DNA of 64,000 nt from an uncultured Cryomorphaceae bacterium (GCA_937120475.1 CAKZJV010000007.1:248001-312000), one strand, 5' to 3'; positions 53,244-61,682 are shown, counted from the first letter of the stretch. Numbers and translations are program-made. Notes: generated from the sequence alone by a model not told the origin.

Positions 53244-56200
53244 ATGCCTGGCAAACGCTTGAGGCTGACGGCTTTATTAGCCACGGTCGGTCTGGTTTTT
53301 TCAATACACGCGCAACCTGAACAAGTTCTTACCGGAACGGAAGACCCCTACGAGGAAGGCTTAAACCTGTACAACAAGGGGCAGTACGGGCATTCCCAAA
53401 GGCTTTTGGATAAAGTGGCCGATGATATTTACAATCGCACCCGCGAAACCCGGGCCTCTGCAGAATATTATGCAGCCCTCTCGGCTATGAAGTTGTACAA
53501 TGGCGATGCACGTGAGCGGGTAGAGGCCTTTGCCGAAACTTATGAGCTGAGCCCTTTGCGCAATTCGCTTTTCCTGGCCTATGCCAATTACCGTTTTAGC
53601 ACTAAACAATATCGCGAGGCGGCTGCCTGGTATGATAAGGTGGATAAGTTTCGCCTCAGTGGTGATGCCCTGAATGAGTATCTATTTAAAAAAGGGTACG
53701 CTCACCTTAGCATGGAGGAAAACAAGGAAGCACAGAAAATATTCTTCGAATTGAAGGATAAAAACTCTTCCTATGCCAATTCCGCCAAATACTACTACGC
53801 ACACCTGCTGTATGCCGATAGTAATTATACCGAGGCCCTCACCAACTTTTTACCCCTGCAGAACGATGACTCTTTCGGGCCGTTGGTGCCGTATTACCTC
53901 GCCCATATTTATTACCGCCTGGGTGATTACGACAAACTGTTAGAGGTAGGTAAGGACCTGGTGGAAAAAGCCACGCCTACCCGTGCCCCTGAAATTGCCA
54001 AGCTTATGGCCGATGCCTTTTACAACAAAGGGCAGTACGAGGATGCCATCGAGTACCTGGAGTTGTATAAGGATAAAGGTGGCCGCATGCGTACGCAGGA
54101 TCATTTTCAGTTGGGGTACAGCTATTACCGCAACGGAAAATACCGTTTGGCCATTGAGTCGTTCAACAAAATTTCAGGCGGAGCGGAAGCCCTGCAACAG
54201 AGTGCTTATTACCATTTAGGAGATTGCTACCTGAAAGTGGGTGAAAAACAACAAGCCATTACCGCTTTTAAAGCCGCTTCTGAAATAAACGCTTCGCCTA
54301 CCGTGCAGGAAGATGCGTATTTCAATTATGGCAAACTGGTTTACGAGCTTTCCGATCCCTACCGCGATGCCATTTCGGTGTTGAACGATTTCCTGGAATA
54401 TTTCCCCGAATCGCCCCGCGTAAAGGAAGTGAACCGCTACCTGGCCAACCTTTACGTTACCACCAAGGATTATGACAAGGCCATGCTGGCGATTCAAAGA
54501 ACCGGCCTTAATACCCCTGAAATGCAGGAGGTGTATCAAAAAGTAGCTTTTTACCGCGCTACCGAAATCTTCAATTCACTAAAGTATCAACAGGCTATTG
54601 AAAAATACCGGGAATCACTGCAATACCCCATTAACAAACCCATTGTAGCCCTGAGCAGGTACTGGATTGCCGAAGCCCACTATCGCCTGGAAGAATACGA
54701 TGAAGCGCTACAGGGTTTTGAAGCCTTCCGCAACAGCACAGGAGCTTTTAATATGACGGAATACAACCGCTCCTTATACCAAACCGGTTACACCTATTAC
54801 AAACTTTTCGATTTTCAGAAAGCCGCTAACGCCTTTCGGAGTTTTACCCGTGATGCGAATGCCAAAGACGTACGTCTGCCCGATGCTTACCTGCGCCTGG
54901 GCGATTGCTACCTGTTAACCGGTGGTTACCTGGTAGCGTCTGACTTTTACAGCTCGGCCTTAAAAACCGGTACGCGCGAAGCTGATTATGCCAGCTTTCA
55001 GAGAGCGGAGTGCCTGGGGCTGGCCGGTAAAAAAGAACAAAAGGTGGCGGAGTTGCAAAACCTGTTGAAGAAATACCCCAACAGTATTTATGCGGAAGAG
55101 GCGCAGTACGAAATTGCCGTTACTCAATTGCAGATGGAGAATTACGATAAGGCTATTAACGGTTTTAACCGCTTTATTGCCGATCATCCACAATCTGAAA
55201 AGATACCGGCCGCCAAAATGCAGATTGGCCTGGTGTATAGCAATACCGATCGCAATGCCGAGGCACTTACGGCCTTTAAAGGCGTGGTGAAGGATTATCC
55301 CGGAACGGACGAATCTATTGAAGCCATTGGGCTGGCCAGGCTTATTTACGCCCGTCAAAATCGCATTAACGATTACCTGGATTGGGTGGATGGCCTCAAT
55401 TTTGTAAACTTTGAACGCTCCACTTTGGATAGTACCTCCTTTAACGCAGCCTTCGATGTATATTCAACCGGTGACTGCAATGAGGCGGTAAAAGCCCTGA
55501 GCAATTATTTAAACCGTTTTGAGAAGGGCATTTTTGCATTGCGAGCCAATTATTACCTGGCCGAATGCGCCAATAAAGTCAATAACCTAAGCCAGGCCCG
55601 CGAAGCTTACCAGGCTATACTGGAGTTTCCCCGGAATGAATATACGGCTGTGGCCCTTGAAAATGTGGCGGGCATGACCTATCGCGCCAAGGAGTACGCC
55701 AAGGCGCGCAATTACTACAAACAACTGGCCGATATGGCCCAGGAAAAAAGCAAACGGATACAGGCCCATACCGGCATTATGCGTAGCAGCTTTGCGCTGG
55801 GCGATTACAAGGAGGCCGCGATACACGCCAACCTGGTACTGGGTATGGAGGTACAGGAAGCGGCCCTGGTGCTGGAGGCACGTCAAATTGCAGCCGAATC
55901 CTACTACCAAAGCGGTGACCTCGATCAGGCACTGAGCCGTTACGAAGAGATCGCTAACACCTCCGAAGGGGAGGCCAAGGCCAAAGCCCTGTATTACCAG
56001 GCGGATATCCTCCATCAAAAGCAGCAGTATGAAAACTCTACTACTGTGGTATATAAGCTCATTGAAGATCTTCCTTCCTTCAAGGAATACAAGATGAAAG
56101 CCCTGCTCATACTGGCCAGAAATTTCTGGAAACAGGAAGACATCTTCCAGGCCAATTACACCCTCGATTTTGTGATCAGCAATGATTACAGTCTTGCTAT

Positions 56201-56387
56201 TACTGAGCAGGCGCGTAACCTTAAAGGGGAGATTAAACTTTCTGAAAAGCGGGCAGCCGAGCAACAGGCGGAGATCAATCGCAGCAAAAGTGATCCCATC
56301 ATACTCAATGAGGGCGAGGGGCTGATGCTCATCGATCAGGCGGAGGAAACCGTGGAACCCTTGGACACCAATTTAAGAAACGAATAA
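53244..56387 (+). CDS. Giant periplasmic TPR protein
   Basis: 1047 residues. Signal peptide MPGKRLRLTALLATVGLVFSIHAQ; the rest is a continuous superhelix of about 25 tetratricopeptide repeats (for example YYLAHIYYRLGDYDKLLEVGKDLV, AKLMADAFYNKGQYEDAIEYLELY, YEIAVTQLQMENYDKAINGFNRF). Repeats near 600-700 carry outer-membrane-assembly-like spacing (YPNSIYAEEAQYEIA and HPQSEKIPAAKMQIG), similar to BamD/YbgF-type TPRs. The frame is open 5 codons upstream from a TTG, rejected in favour of the ATG at 53244. The stop is 1 nt before the beta-barrel gene, so the two are coupled. Function unknown. Confidence 0.87.
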   Translation: MPGKRLRLTALLATVGLVFSIHAQPEQVLTGTEDPYEEGLNLYNKGQYGHSQRLLDKVADDIYNRTRETRASAEYYAALSAMKLYNGDARERVEAFAETYELSPLRNSLFLAYANYRFSTKQYREAAAWYDKVDKFRLSGDALNEYLFKKGYAHLSMEENKEAQKIFFELKDKNSSYANSAKYYYAHLLYADSNYTEALTNFLPLQNDDSFGPLVPYYLAHIYYRLGDYDKLLEVGKDLVEKATPTRAPEIAKLMADAFYNKGQYEDAIEYLELYKDKGGRMRTQDHFQLGYSYYRNGKYRLAIESFNKISGGAEALQQSAYYHLGDCYLKVGEKQQAITAFKAASEINASPTVQEDAYFNYGKLVYELSDPYRDAISVLNDFLEYFPESPRVKEVNRYLANLYVTTKDYDKAMLAIQRTGLNTPEMQEVYQKVAFYRATEIFNSLKYQQAIEKYRESLQYPINKPIVALSRYWIAEAHYRLEEYDEALQGFEAFRNSTGAFNMTEYNRSLYQTGYTYYKLFDFQKAANAFRSFTRDANAKDVRLPDAYLRLGDCYLLTGGYLVASDFYSSALKTGTREADYASFQRAECLGLAGKKEQKVAELQNLLKKYPNSIYAEEAQYEIAVTQLQMENYDKAINGFNRFIADHPQSEKIPAAKMQIGLVYSNTDRNAEALTAFKGVVKDYPGTDESIEAIGLARLIYARQNRINDYLDWVDGLNFVNFERSTLDSTSFNAAFDVYSTGDCNEAVKALSNYLNRFEKGIFALRANYYLAECANKVNNLSQAREAYQAILEFPRNEYTAVALENVAGMTYRAKEYAKARNYYKQLADMAQEKSKRIQAHTGIMRSSFALGDYKEAAIHANLVLGMEVQEAALVLEARQIAAESYYQSGDLDQALSRYEEIANTSEGEAKAKALYYQADILHQKQQYENSTTVVYKLIEDLPSFKEYKMKALLILARNFWKQEDIFQANYTLDFVISNDYSLAITEQARNLKGEIKLSEKRAAEQQAEINRSKSDPIILNEGEGLMLIDQAEETVEPLDTNLRNE

Positions 56388-56388
56388 A

Positions 56389-58086
56389 ATGAAATACTGG
56401 AGCGTAATAATTTTAGTTTGTGGATTGGGTACCGTTGCCCTGGCGCAGCCCGGTAACCTGGGGCAGTTGGAGCTGAAGGTGACCGATAAATACAAGGCCC
56501 GGGTAGCTGAGGCCAGCAAGGTGAGCGATTTCCCTGATTTTAAGGATACGACCACCAATAAAATACCGGTAAGCTACTCCATTGTAAGCCAGCCGATAGC
56601 GGTAAAGTTCAACCCCGACCCTATACAACCCGCACGAATTGCTAAAATTCCCGTAGAGGAGTTGTATAATGGTATGGTACGGGCCGGTGCCGGGCTGTAC
56701 AACAGCTTTTTAGGGGAGTTTTACTACAACAGTGGCCGCTCTTCCAAATACAGCTATGGGTTTTCCGGGGGGCACTTTTCCACCCAAGGCGGGGTTAAAA
56801 ACAATGTGTACGAAACCAATGGCATGAGCCGCAATTCCCTGGGTGCCTATTTCAACCGCTTTTACGATAAGCTTAGTTGGGAAACGCAGGCTTACAGCCG
56901 TTTTGACAAAGTGAGCTATTACGGTTTGGATGTGGTGGACCCTCTGCGCTTTGTGGGTGAGGAGGAAATACCGGAACCCGCAGCTAACTGGTACCGTCAG
57001 TTTGGGATACAGAGCAACCTGCTAAGCCCTGATGATAAGGCGATGGGGTGGACGCGCAAGTTGGGGATCGATTATTATTTTCTTGCCGATAATTACAATA
57101 CCACTGAAAATAATTTCAAGCTGCTGAGTTCCTACGCCATTCCGGCTAAAGACCAAACTATTGACTTGGATCTCAACCTGCAGTATTTCAATACGGTATA
57201 TGATTCGCTTTCGGATTTCGACCAGAGTTACTTTACCCTGCAGGCACGCCCCCATATTGAAACCTACGTGAAGGATTTCCTTTTCAAATTCGGACTGAAC
57301 CTTTACTACAACTCCTTATCCACCTCGCTGAACAACGAAGCCGATGGAGATATTTATTTCTTTCCCGAAGTAAAAGTGAGTTACCCGGTGGTAGAAGATG
57401 TGTTGAACATTTATACCGGTATTGAGGGGTATTTACAGCACAATACCGTGCGCTCATTGGTGGATGAAAACCCCTTTATAAACCCGGGAGAGTTTTTAAC
57501 GCCTACCCGAACCACCGATATTTACCTGGGAGTGAACGGTATTATAAGTTCCACCACCTCCTTTAACGTGAGCGGTGGTTTTAAAGATGCTAACGATATG
57601 GTACTGTACTACCGCAATCCTTTTTACGCTTTTGACAGTGTGGCTCCGGGCGTTTCAGTTCGGTACGATGATGCGGATATTTTTTACGCCAGCGGTGAAT
57701 TGGCGGTTAACTTAAAGGATAATCTGCAGCTCAACCTGGGAGGAACCTTGCAATCCTTTCAAATGAAAAATGAAAAGCGTGCGTGGCACCGCCCGGCCTT
57801 TACCGCTAAACTGGGAGCCGGATATACCATTAAGGAAAAGATACGTTTGCAAACCGATTTGATGTATGTAGGTCCCCGTACGGCCTTTAACCAGGATGAT
57901 AACCCTGAAATTGACAGCGATCTGCCGGGCTACCTCAATGCCAACCTGGGAGTGGAGTACCTTTACAACAGTAGGTTGTCGGCCTTTGTGAATGCCTACA
58001 ACCTACTGAACAATCCCTATGATTATTATTTAGGTTATACTGCACAAAGTATTAACGTGATGTTCGGCATCGGATACCAGTTTTAA
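56389..58086 (+). CDS. Outer-membrane beta-barrel protein, TonB-receptor-like without plug
   Basis: 565 residues. Signal peptide MKYWSVIILVCGLGTVALAQ, a soluble 85-residue linker, then strands alternating aromatic/hydrophobic and polar residues all the way to a C-terminal Phe (INVMFGIGYQF). Examples are LGEFYYNSGRSSKYSYGFSGGHF, TIDLDLNLQYFNTVY and DNLQLNLGGTLQSFQM. The end resembles TonB-dependent receptor barrels, but there is no plug domain, TonB box or carboxypeptidase-like domain. Directly follows the giant TPR gene (1-nt gap). A barrel-plus-TPR pair could form an envelope-spanning transport unit (inference). Confidence 0.82.
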   Translation: MKYWSVIILVCGLGTVALAQPGNLGQLELKVTDKYKARVAEASKVSDFPDFKDTTTNKIPVSYSIVSQPIAVKFNPDPIQPARIAKIPVEELYNGMVRAGAGLYNSFLGEFYYNSGRSSKYSYGFSGGHFSTQGGVKNNVYETNGMSRNSLGAYFNRFYDKLSWETQAYSRFDKVSYYGLDVVDPLRFVGEEEIPEPAANWYRQFGIQSNLLSPDDKAMGWTRKLGIDYYFLADNYNTTENNFKLLSSYAIPAKDQTIDLDLNLQYFNTVYDSLSDFDQSYFTLQARPHIETYVKDFLFKFGLNLYYNSLSTSLNNEADGDIYFFPEVKVSYPVVEDVLNIYTGIEGYLQHNTVRSLVDENPFINPGEFLTPTRTTDIYLGVNGIISSTTSFNVSGGFKDANDMVLYYRNPFYAFDSVAPGVSVRYDDADIFYASGELAVNLKDNLQLNLGGTLQSFQMKNEKRAWHRPAFTAKLGAGYTIKEKIRLQTDLMYVGPRTAFNQDDNPEIDSDLPGYLNANLGVEYLYNSRLSAFVNAYNLLNNPYDYYLGYTAQSINVMFGIGYQF

Positions 58087-58087
58087 G

Positions 58088-58501
58088 ATGAGTGAAACTT
58101 CTAAAATAGAATACGAGGGTGCCCTGCGCACCAAAGCGGTCCATTTGGGATCGGGGCGGGATTTAATTACCGATGCCCCGGTGGATAATAACGGTAAGGG
58201 AGAAGCTTTTTCGCCCACTGACCTGGTGGCAACCGCCCTGGGGAGCTGTATGCTTACCGTGATGGGTATTAAAGCGCGTTCCATGGGTTTTGACCTGGAA
58301 GAAGCCACCGTATCCATCACCAAAGTAATGGCGGCTGCACCCAGGCGCATTTCAGAAATTAAGGTGCATATTCGCCTGAAGCAGAATTGTGACGGGCCCA
58401 CCAGGCAGGTACTGGAAGAAACGGCCCGGCATTGCCCGGTAGCCAAAAGCCTGCATCCCGATTTGCAACAGAACCTCACCTTTGAATGGGTGACCGATTA
58501 A
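58088..58501 (+). CDS. OsmC family peroxiredoxin-like protein
   Basis: 137 residues, cytoplasmic thiol-dependent (hydro)peroxidase family. GEAFSPTDLVATALGSCMLTVMGIKARSMG (about 36-65) carries the first cysteine and HCPVAKSLHPDL (about 116-127) the second. These two cysteines are the redox pair of OsmC/Ohr enzymes. Glutamate and arginine of the active site are not all assignable. Gene follows the barrel gene by 1 nt, probably as a downstream passenger of the same transcript. Confidence 0.9.
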   Translation: MSETSKIEYEGALRTKAVHLGSGRDLITDAPVDNNGKGEAFSPTDLVATALGSCMLTVMGIKARSMGFDLEEATVSITKVMAAAPRRISEIKVHIRLKQNCDGPTRQVLEETARHCPVAKSLHPDLQQNLTFEWVTD

Positions 58502-58530
58502 TCTATCTTAGTCGCCAAATTTAGCGAGTC

Positions 58531-59373
58531 ATGTTCTCCAATAACGATATAGCGGAGTATTACGATACCACCCAAAACCATTATGAAAAATGGTGGGACT
58601 TAAAAAAACACCATTCCCTGCATTACGGTATTTGGGATGAAAAGGCCCGTAGCTTTGGCGAAGCCCTGGAGAATACCAACCTCCAGCTTTTACAGGCCGC
58701 GGGTATTACAGCTTCCGATGTAGTTTTAGATGCAGGTTGTGGAGTAGGAGGAGCGGCCCTTTTTGTTAATCGTACGGCAGGGGCCAGGGTTACCGGTATT
58801 TCACTGAGTGATAAGCAGGTAGAGCAGGCCAATGCCATAGCTGCTGAAAAGGGGGTATCGGAAAAAGTGCAATTCAAAACCATGGATTTTACCAGCACTT
58901 CTTTCCCCGATGAATCTTTTGATGTGGTTTGGGCTTGTGAAAGCGTGTGCCACGCCTCTGAAAAAGCTGATTTTATACGCGAAAGTTACCGGTTGCTGCG
59001 CAAGGGTGGGCGGTTGGTGTTGTTCGATTTCTTTTTGACGGAAAGAGGTGTGGAAGATCGTAACCGCTGGATTGACAAGTGGAAACGCACCTGGGCGGTA
59101 CCTGACTTTGTCACTAAGGAATACTTTATGGATAAGGTGCGCGAAAGTGGATTCAGCACCGTGGAAAACCGGGATTACACACCTAACATTCGCAAAAGTG
59201 CCAGGCGTATGTTATACGGCTCTATGCTGGGTGTTATTTTCTCAGAAGGTTACGCTTTGCTGCACCCTAATGTTTCGCGCTTTGCCCGCGATCACTACAA
59301 ATGTGGGTATTACCAGTACCGTGCCCTTCGGCAGGATTTATGGAGATATCAGCTTATTAAAGCGGTAAAATAA
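58531..59373 (+). CDS. SAM-dependent methyltransferase, UbiE/tocopherol-MT-like
   Basis: 280 residues, class I methyltransferase. Motif I VVLDAGCGVGGAALFVN (about 66-82), post-I VTGISLSDKQVEQANAIA, motif II region FDVVWACESVCHASEKADFI, motif III LLRKGGRLVLFDFFLTE. The N-terminal EYYDTTQNHYEKWWDLKKHHSLHYGIWD is characteristic of the gamma-tocopherol/sterol C-methyltransferase-like group, which act on lipids and isoprenoids. Natural substrate unknown. Followed after 7 nt by a small secreted protein. Confidence 0.85.
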   Translation: MFSNNDIAEYYDTTQNHYEKWWDLKKHHSLHYGIWDEKARSFGEALENTNLQLLQAAGITASDVVLDAGCGVGGAALFVNRTAGARVTGISLSDKQVEQANAIAAEKGVSEKVQFKTMDFTSTSFPDESFDVVWACESVCHASEKADFIRESYRLLRKGGRLVLFDFFLTERGVEDRNRWIDKWKRTWAVPDFVTKEYFMDKVRESGFSTVENRDYTPNIRKSARRMLYGSMLGVIFSEGYALLHPNVSRFARDHYKCGYYQYRALRQDLWRYQLIKAVK

Positions 59374-59380
59374 AAGACTC

Positions 59381-59896
59381 TTGAAACGATATATTTTTCT
59401 TTTTTTGCTGATGAGTGCTGTGGCGTATGCACAGGAAGAAACAGCGGCCGTTCCCCACGAGGAAAGTCTGATGAACTACGCTCGAAAATACGCTGAAGCT
59501 ACCGAAAAACGGGACTGGAATAAGGTGATCGATCAAACCTATGCACCCCTGGTAAAGCTGAACGGAGGTGCACCAACCCTTTTACGCCAGGCCAAACTTT
59601 CCGATCAAAACCTGGAACAGCAGGATTTTGAATTGCAGAAGGTAGAACTGTCGGCTCCCTTGCGGGAGTTGGAAGTGGGTGAGTATCTCCTGGCCATCAT
59701 ACCAATACGTCTCACTTTCAAGGGGCCTTTGGGCCGCTTGTTTTCAGAGTCCAGCATTTTAGGGGTTTCGGATAACGATGGTCAAAGCTGGAGTTTTATT
59801 TCCATGGCGCAAGCCGATATGAATCAATTGATCGAACTCTTCCCCGAATTGCCGAAAGACTTTGTGGTGCCGCGGAAGCGGGTGTATCAGGAGTAA
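59381..59896 (+). CDS. Small secreted protein, NTF2/SnoaL-like
   Basis: 171 residues: signal peptide KRYIFLFLLMSAVAYAQ from a TTG start at 59381, then a single domain (MNYARKYAEATEKRDWNKVIDQTYAPLVKLNGGAPTLLRQ ... YLLAIIPIRLTFKGPLGRLF ... SWSFISMAQADMNQLIELFPEL). The pattern of an N-terminal helical pair followed by curved strands resembles the NTF2-like fold, but I cannot confirm this by eye. The segment WSFISMAQADMNQLIELFPEL also occurs in Bacteroidota proteins of unknown role. The palindromic repeat at 59901 follows the stop by 4 nt and may act as terminator. Confidence 0.6.
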   Translation: MKRYIFLFLLMSAVAYAQEETAAVPHEESLMNYARKYAEATEKRDWNKVIDQTYAPLVKLNGGAPTLLRQAKLSDQNLEQQDFELQKVELSAPLRELEVGEYLLAIIPIRLTFKGPLGRLFSESSILGVSDNDGQSWSFISMAQADMNQLIELFPELPKDFVVPRKRVYQE

Positions 59897-59900
59897 GAGG

Positions 59901-59930
59901 GATAATAAAGCGTAGCGGATGCTACGCTTT
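59901..59930 (+). repeat. REP-like palindromic repeat, copy A
   Basis: Head GATAAT (59901-59906), then AAAGCGTAGC (59907-59916), loop GGAT, GCTACGCTTT (59921-59930): a perfect 10-bp stem. The first 27 nt match copy C (61563-61589) except two C/T changes, and copy B (60808-60834, minus) is the same unit inverted. It sits 4 nt after a stop codon and may double as a terminator for the gene ending at 59896. Confidence 0.8.
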
Positions 59931-60028
59931 GATGAGGGCTTGGTTTCTTTGTAAGATTCACTAACGTCTGAATAGCCAGACTATATATACCTAATAATCT
60001 TTAAAAGCTTTTCTTATAAAGTTGAATA

Positions 60029-60682
60029 TCACTTTAAGATAGTAACAGTAGTTGTATCGCCTCCCGTTATTTTTACTTGTCCACTTGAGTAATGGGGATC
60101 ACTGGCAAAATAAAAAGTGGAATTACTGGCCTCGTATAAATAAATACCAATTGCTAAATCATAATAATAACTAGTTTGCCCAGCATCCACAACAATTTGA
60201 TTATCTGAATCATAATTTAAATCGGATTGTTTCTTAATATGGAAGTACCTGGAATAACTTGCACTATTTACAACTTTTAGCACTCCAAAGGGACTAGAAT
60301 TATTATCAATGCCGTTTCCGAAACAATTTATTTCATTAACCCCATTGTCGTTATCTGCCTCTACAGTCAGCGAGCCATTATAATTCTTTTCAGAGGTTGG
60401 TGAGAATACAACAGTCACATCAACAGAATTTCCGGGTTTTATGGTTCCACCATAGCTGGAAGAAAACCCATTTGGATTGGTAATTCCTGAAACAGTGAGA
60501 TCGGATAATCCAATATTAGAAATTGTTAGAGTTCTTGTTGCTGACTGATTAACTTCTATATTTCCAAAATTGAGATCACCACTTAAAGAAATGGTTGATT
60601 CACTTAGAATTTCCTCAAAAAAATCATCTTCTGTACATGAAGAGATTAGGATTAGGATAGATAAAATAAAAGTCTTTTTCAT
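60029..60682 (-). CDS. AT-rich lipoprotein with choice-of-anchor/DUF1573-like Ig domain
   Basis: 217 residues: MKKTFILSILILISSCTEDD is a lipoprotein signal (Cys16). It is followed by an Ig-like ASPM/SPD-2/Hydin-type module (LNFGNIEVNQSATRTLTISNIGLSDLTVSGIT ... IKPGNSVDVTVVFSPTSEKNYNGSLTVEAD, about 38-115), as in choice-of-anchor D or DUF1573 proteins, and a C-terminal serine/tyrosine/asparagine-rich part with no recognised family. Codon use and base composition are clearly more AT-rich than neighbours, so recent transfer is likely. It lies between repeat copies A and B. Function unknown. Confidence 0.75.
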   Translation of the reverse strand: MKKTFILSILILISSCTEDDFFEEILSESTISLSGDLNFGNIEVNQSATRTLTISNIGLSDLTVSGITNPNGFSSSYGGTIKPGNSVDVTVVFSPTSEKNYNGSLTVEADNDNGVNEINCFGNGIDNNSSPFGVLKVVNSASYSRYFHIKKQSDLNYDSDNQIVVDAGQTSYYYDLAIGIYLYEASNSTFYFASDPHYSSGQVKITGGDTTTVTILK

Positions 60683-60739
60683 AGGTTTGAGTTTTGATAT
60701 TCTGTTTAGTTTAGAAACAATTACTTAATTGGTGAACAT

Positions 60740-60747
60740 CAAAAATA
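60740..60747 (-). promoter_or_regulatory. -7 box for the AT-rich lipoprotein
   Basis: Minus-strand TATTTTTG, exact TAnnTTTG. Start near 60733, leader about 50 nt to the ATG at 60682. In AT-rich DNA chance matches are more likely, so confidence is modest. Confidence 0.4.
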
Positions 60748-60807
60748 ACTAAAACAACTTAATGAAGTTATTAGGCTATATATTTTATCCGAAACAATCA
60801 CCACTAA

Positions 60808-60834
60808 GCGTAGCGTCCGCTACGCTTTCATATC
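60808..60834 (-). repeat. REP-like palindromic repeat, copy B (inverted)
   Basis: Read on the minus strand: GATATG head, AAAGCGTAGC, loop GGAC, GCTACGC. The stem extends to 9 bp (60806-60814 / 60819-60827). It is the same unit as copies A and C but opposite in direction. It lies 150 nt beyond the 3' end of the transposase gene. The rest of the 302-nt gap 60683-60984 shows the lipoprotein promoter box and nothing else I can support. Confidence 0.8.
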
Positions 60835-60984
60835 CTTGCTGTTTTACAGTTTTTCAGCGGCCTACTTTATTGTGTTGCCTCAATGTAGAACGGTAAACTT
60901 TGTACACAACAGTTTATTGGTTGCTTTTGAACACAGGGTAAAGCAATTCTTCACTCGCCATGCTTTCCTATCCCGGTGGGCTAT

Positions 60985-61530
60985 TTATATTTTCTCAATC
61001 GCCAACAGGCCCGGTAAGTCTGCATAATTACGGGCGCTGCTATATACATAGTCTATAGCTTCGTCCACCCAGCCGGCTTTAACCGGGTTTTCATGAATGT
61101 AATTTAAGCGGGAATCAAGCATTTCAGCATTGGTCAATTCCACAGCATGATTATTATGGGTCCAGAGTTGCTGGCTTGCAACGCGTTTATTAAACTTAGC
61201 ATGGTAATGAAATACCAGCTTCATCCAATCTTTCCGACTTTCCACCGGGTTGTTTTCTATTTCTTTTAGAATTTGTTGGGATGTAAAGCTCTTAAAATCC
61301 CGTATAGCATCTGATAAGTTACCAGTTGCACTCCTTACGATTAGGTGCATGTGATTGGTCATTAGTACATATGCATACACTAGCAAGCCCTTATTTTTTA
61401 TGCAATACTGTAAACTTTCAATAATCATATCGCGGTATGTTTTCCGGCTGAAAACGTCAACCCAGCCTACCACTTGGAAGGTAAGAAAGTAGGTAGCGTT
61501 TTGATCTTTGATTTGATAACTATTGCTCAT
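60985..61530 (-). CDS. REP-associated tyrosine transposase (Y1/HUH family, RAYT)
   Basis: 181 residues. The TnpA_REP family of single-strand-specific HUH endonucleases nicks at REP hairpins using one tyrosine. Visible: YFLTFQVVGWVDVFSRKTYRD (first strand), the metal-binding HMH in VLMTNHMHLIVRS (His60/His62), and YIHENPVKAGWVDEAIDYVYSSARNY at the C-terminus, where the Y-I-x-x-N-P-V-x-A-G block contains the likely nucleophile (about Tyr144). The length agrees with RAYTs (about 165-190), and the protein is intact. It is domesticated-like: no paired IS200-type ends and only one copy in the window. Flanked by copies B and C. Confidence 0.92.
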   Translation of the reverse strand: MSNSYQIKDQNATYFLTFQVVGWVDVFSRKTYRDMIIESLQYCIKNKGLLVYAYVLMTNHMHLIVRSATGNLSDAIRDFKSFTSQQILKEIENNPVESRKDWMKLVFHYHAKFNKRVASQQLWTHNNHAVELTNAEMLDSRLNYIHENPVKAGWVDEAIDYVYSSARNYADLPGLLAIEKI

Positions 61531-61538
61531 GCTTTGGC

Positions 61539-61570
61539 TAAAGATAGCGAAGCGAGGAGATTGATAACAA
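61539..61570 (-). promoter_or_regulatory. Predicted promoter of the RAYT gene, overlapping REP copy C
   Basis: Minus-strand TATCTTTA (61546-61539, one mismatch to TAnnTTTG) with TTG (61570-61568) at 21-nt spacing. The TTG lies within repeat copy C. The start would fall 1-5 nt before the ATG at 61530, again nearly leaderless. Confidence 0.45.
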
Positions 61571-61589
61571 AGCGTAGCGGACGCTACGC
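61563..61589 (+). repeat. REP-like palindromic repeat, copy C
   Basis: GATAAC head (61563-61568), AAAGCGTAGC, loop GGAC (61579-61582), GCTACGC. Stem 7 bp (61572-61578 / 61583-61589); the outer A-T pairs seen in copies A and B are lost. Same unit as copies A and B, inverted relative to B. Confidence 0.8.
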
Positions 61590-61682
61590 CTAGATTGGGT
61601 TTATTACAGGGGATATTAGGCGTAAGGTTAAGTTTTCGGTCTATTTAGGCTAGGGAATACTGCGGATAGATTCCAAACGCAC

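Larger units (their letters stand above)
60806..61590 (-). mobile_element. RAYT gene bracketed by two inverted REP units (REPIN/BIME-like element)
   Basis: The transposase gene (60985-61530) has copy B beyond its 3' end and copy C 33 nt upstream of its start, in opposite orientations, the arrangement described for RAYT genes and their cognate REPs in Proteobacteria. No target-site duplication is evident at the outer edges. Confidence 0.55.

Noticed and set aside
60836-61027. 63-codon plus-strand frame near REP copy B
   Set aside because: Overlaps the end of the RAYT gene on the other strand and has no recognisable features or promoter.
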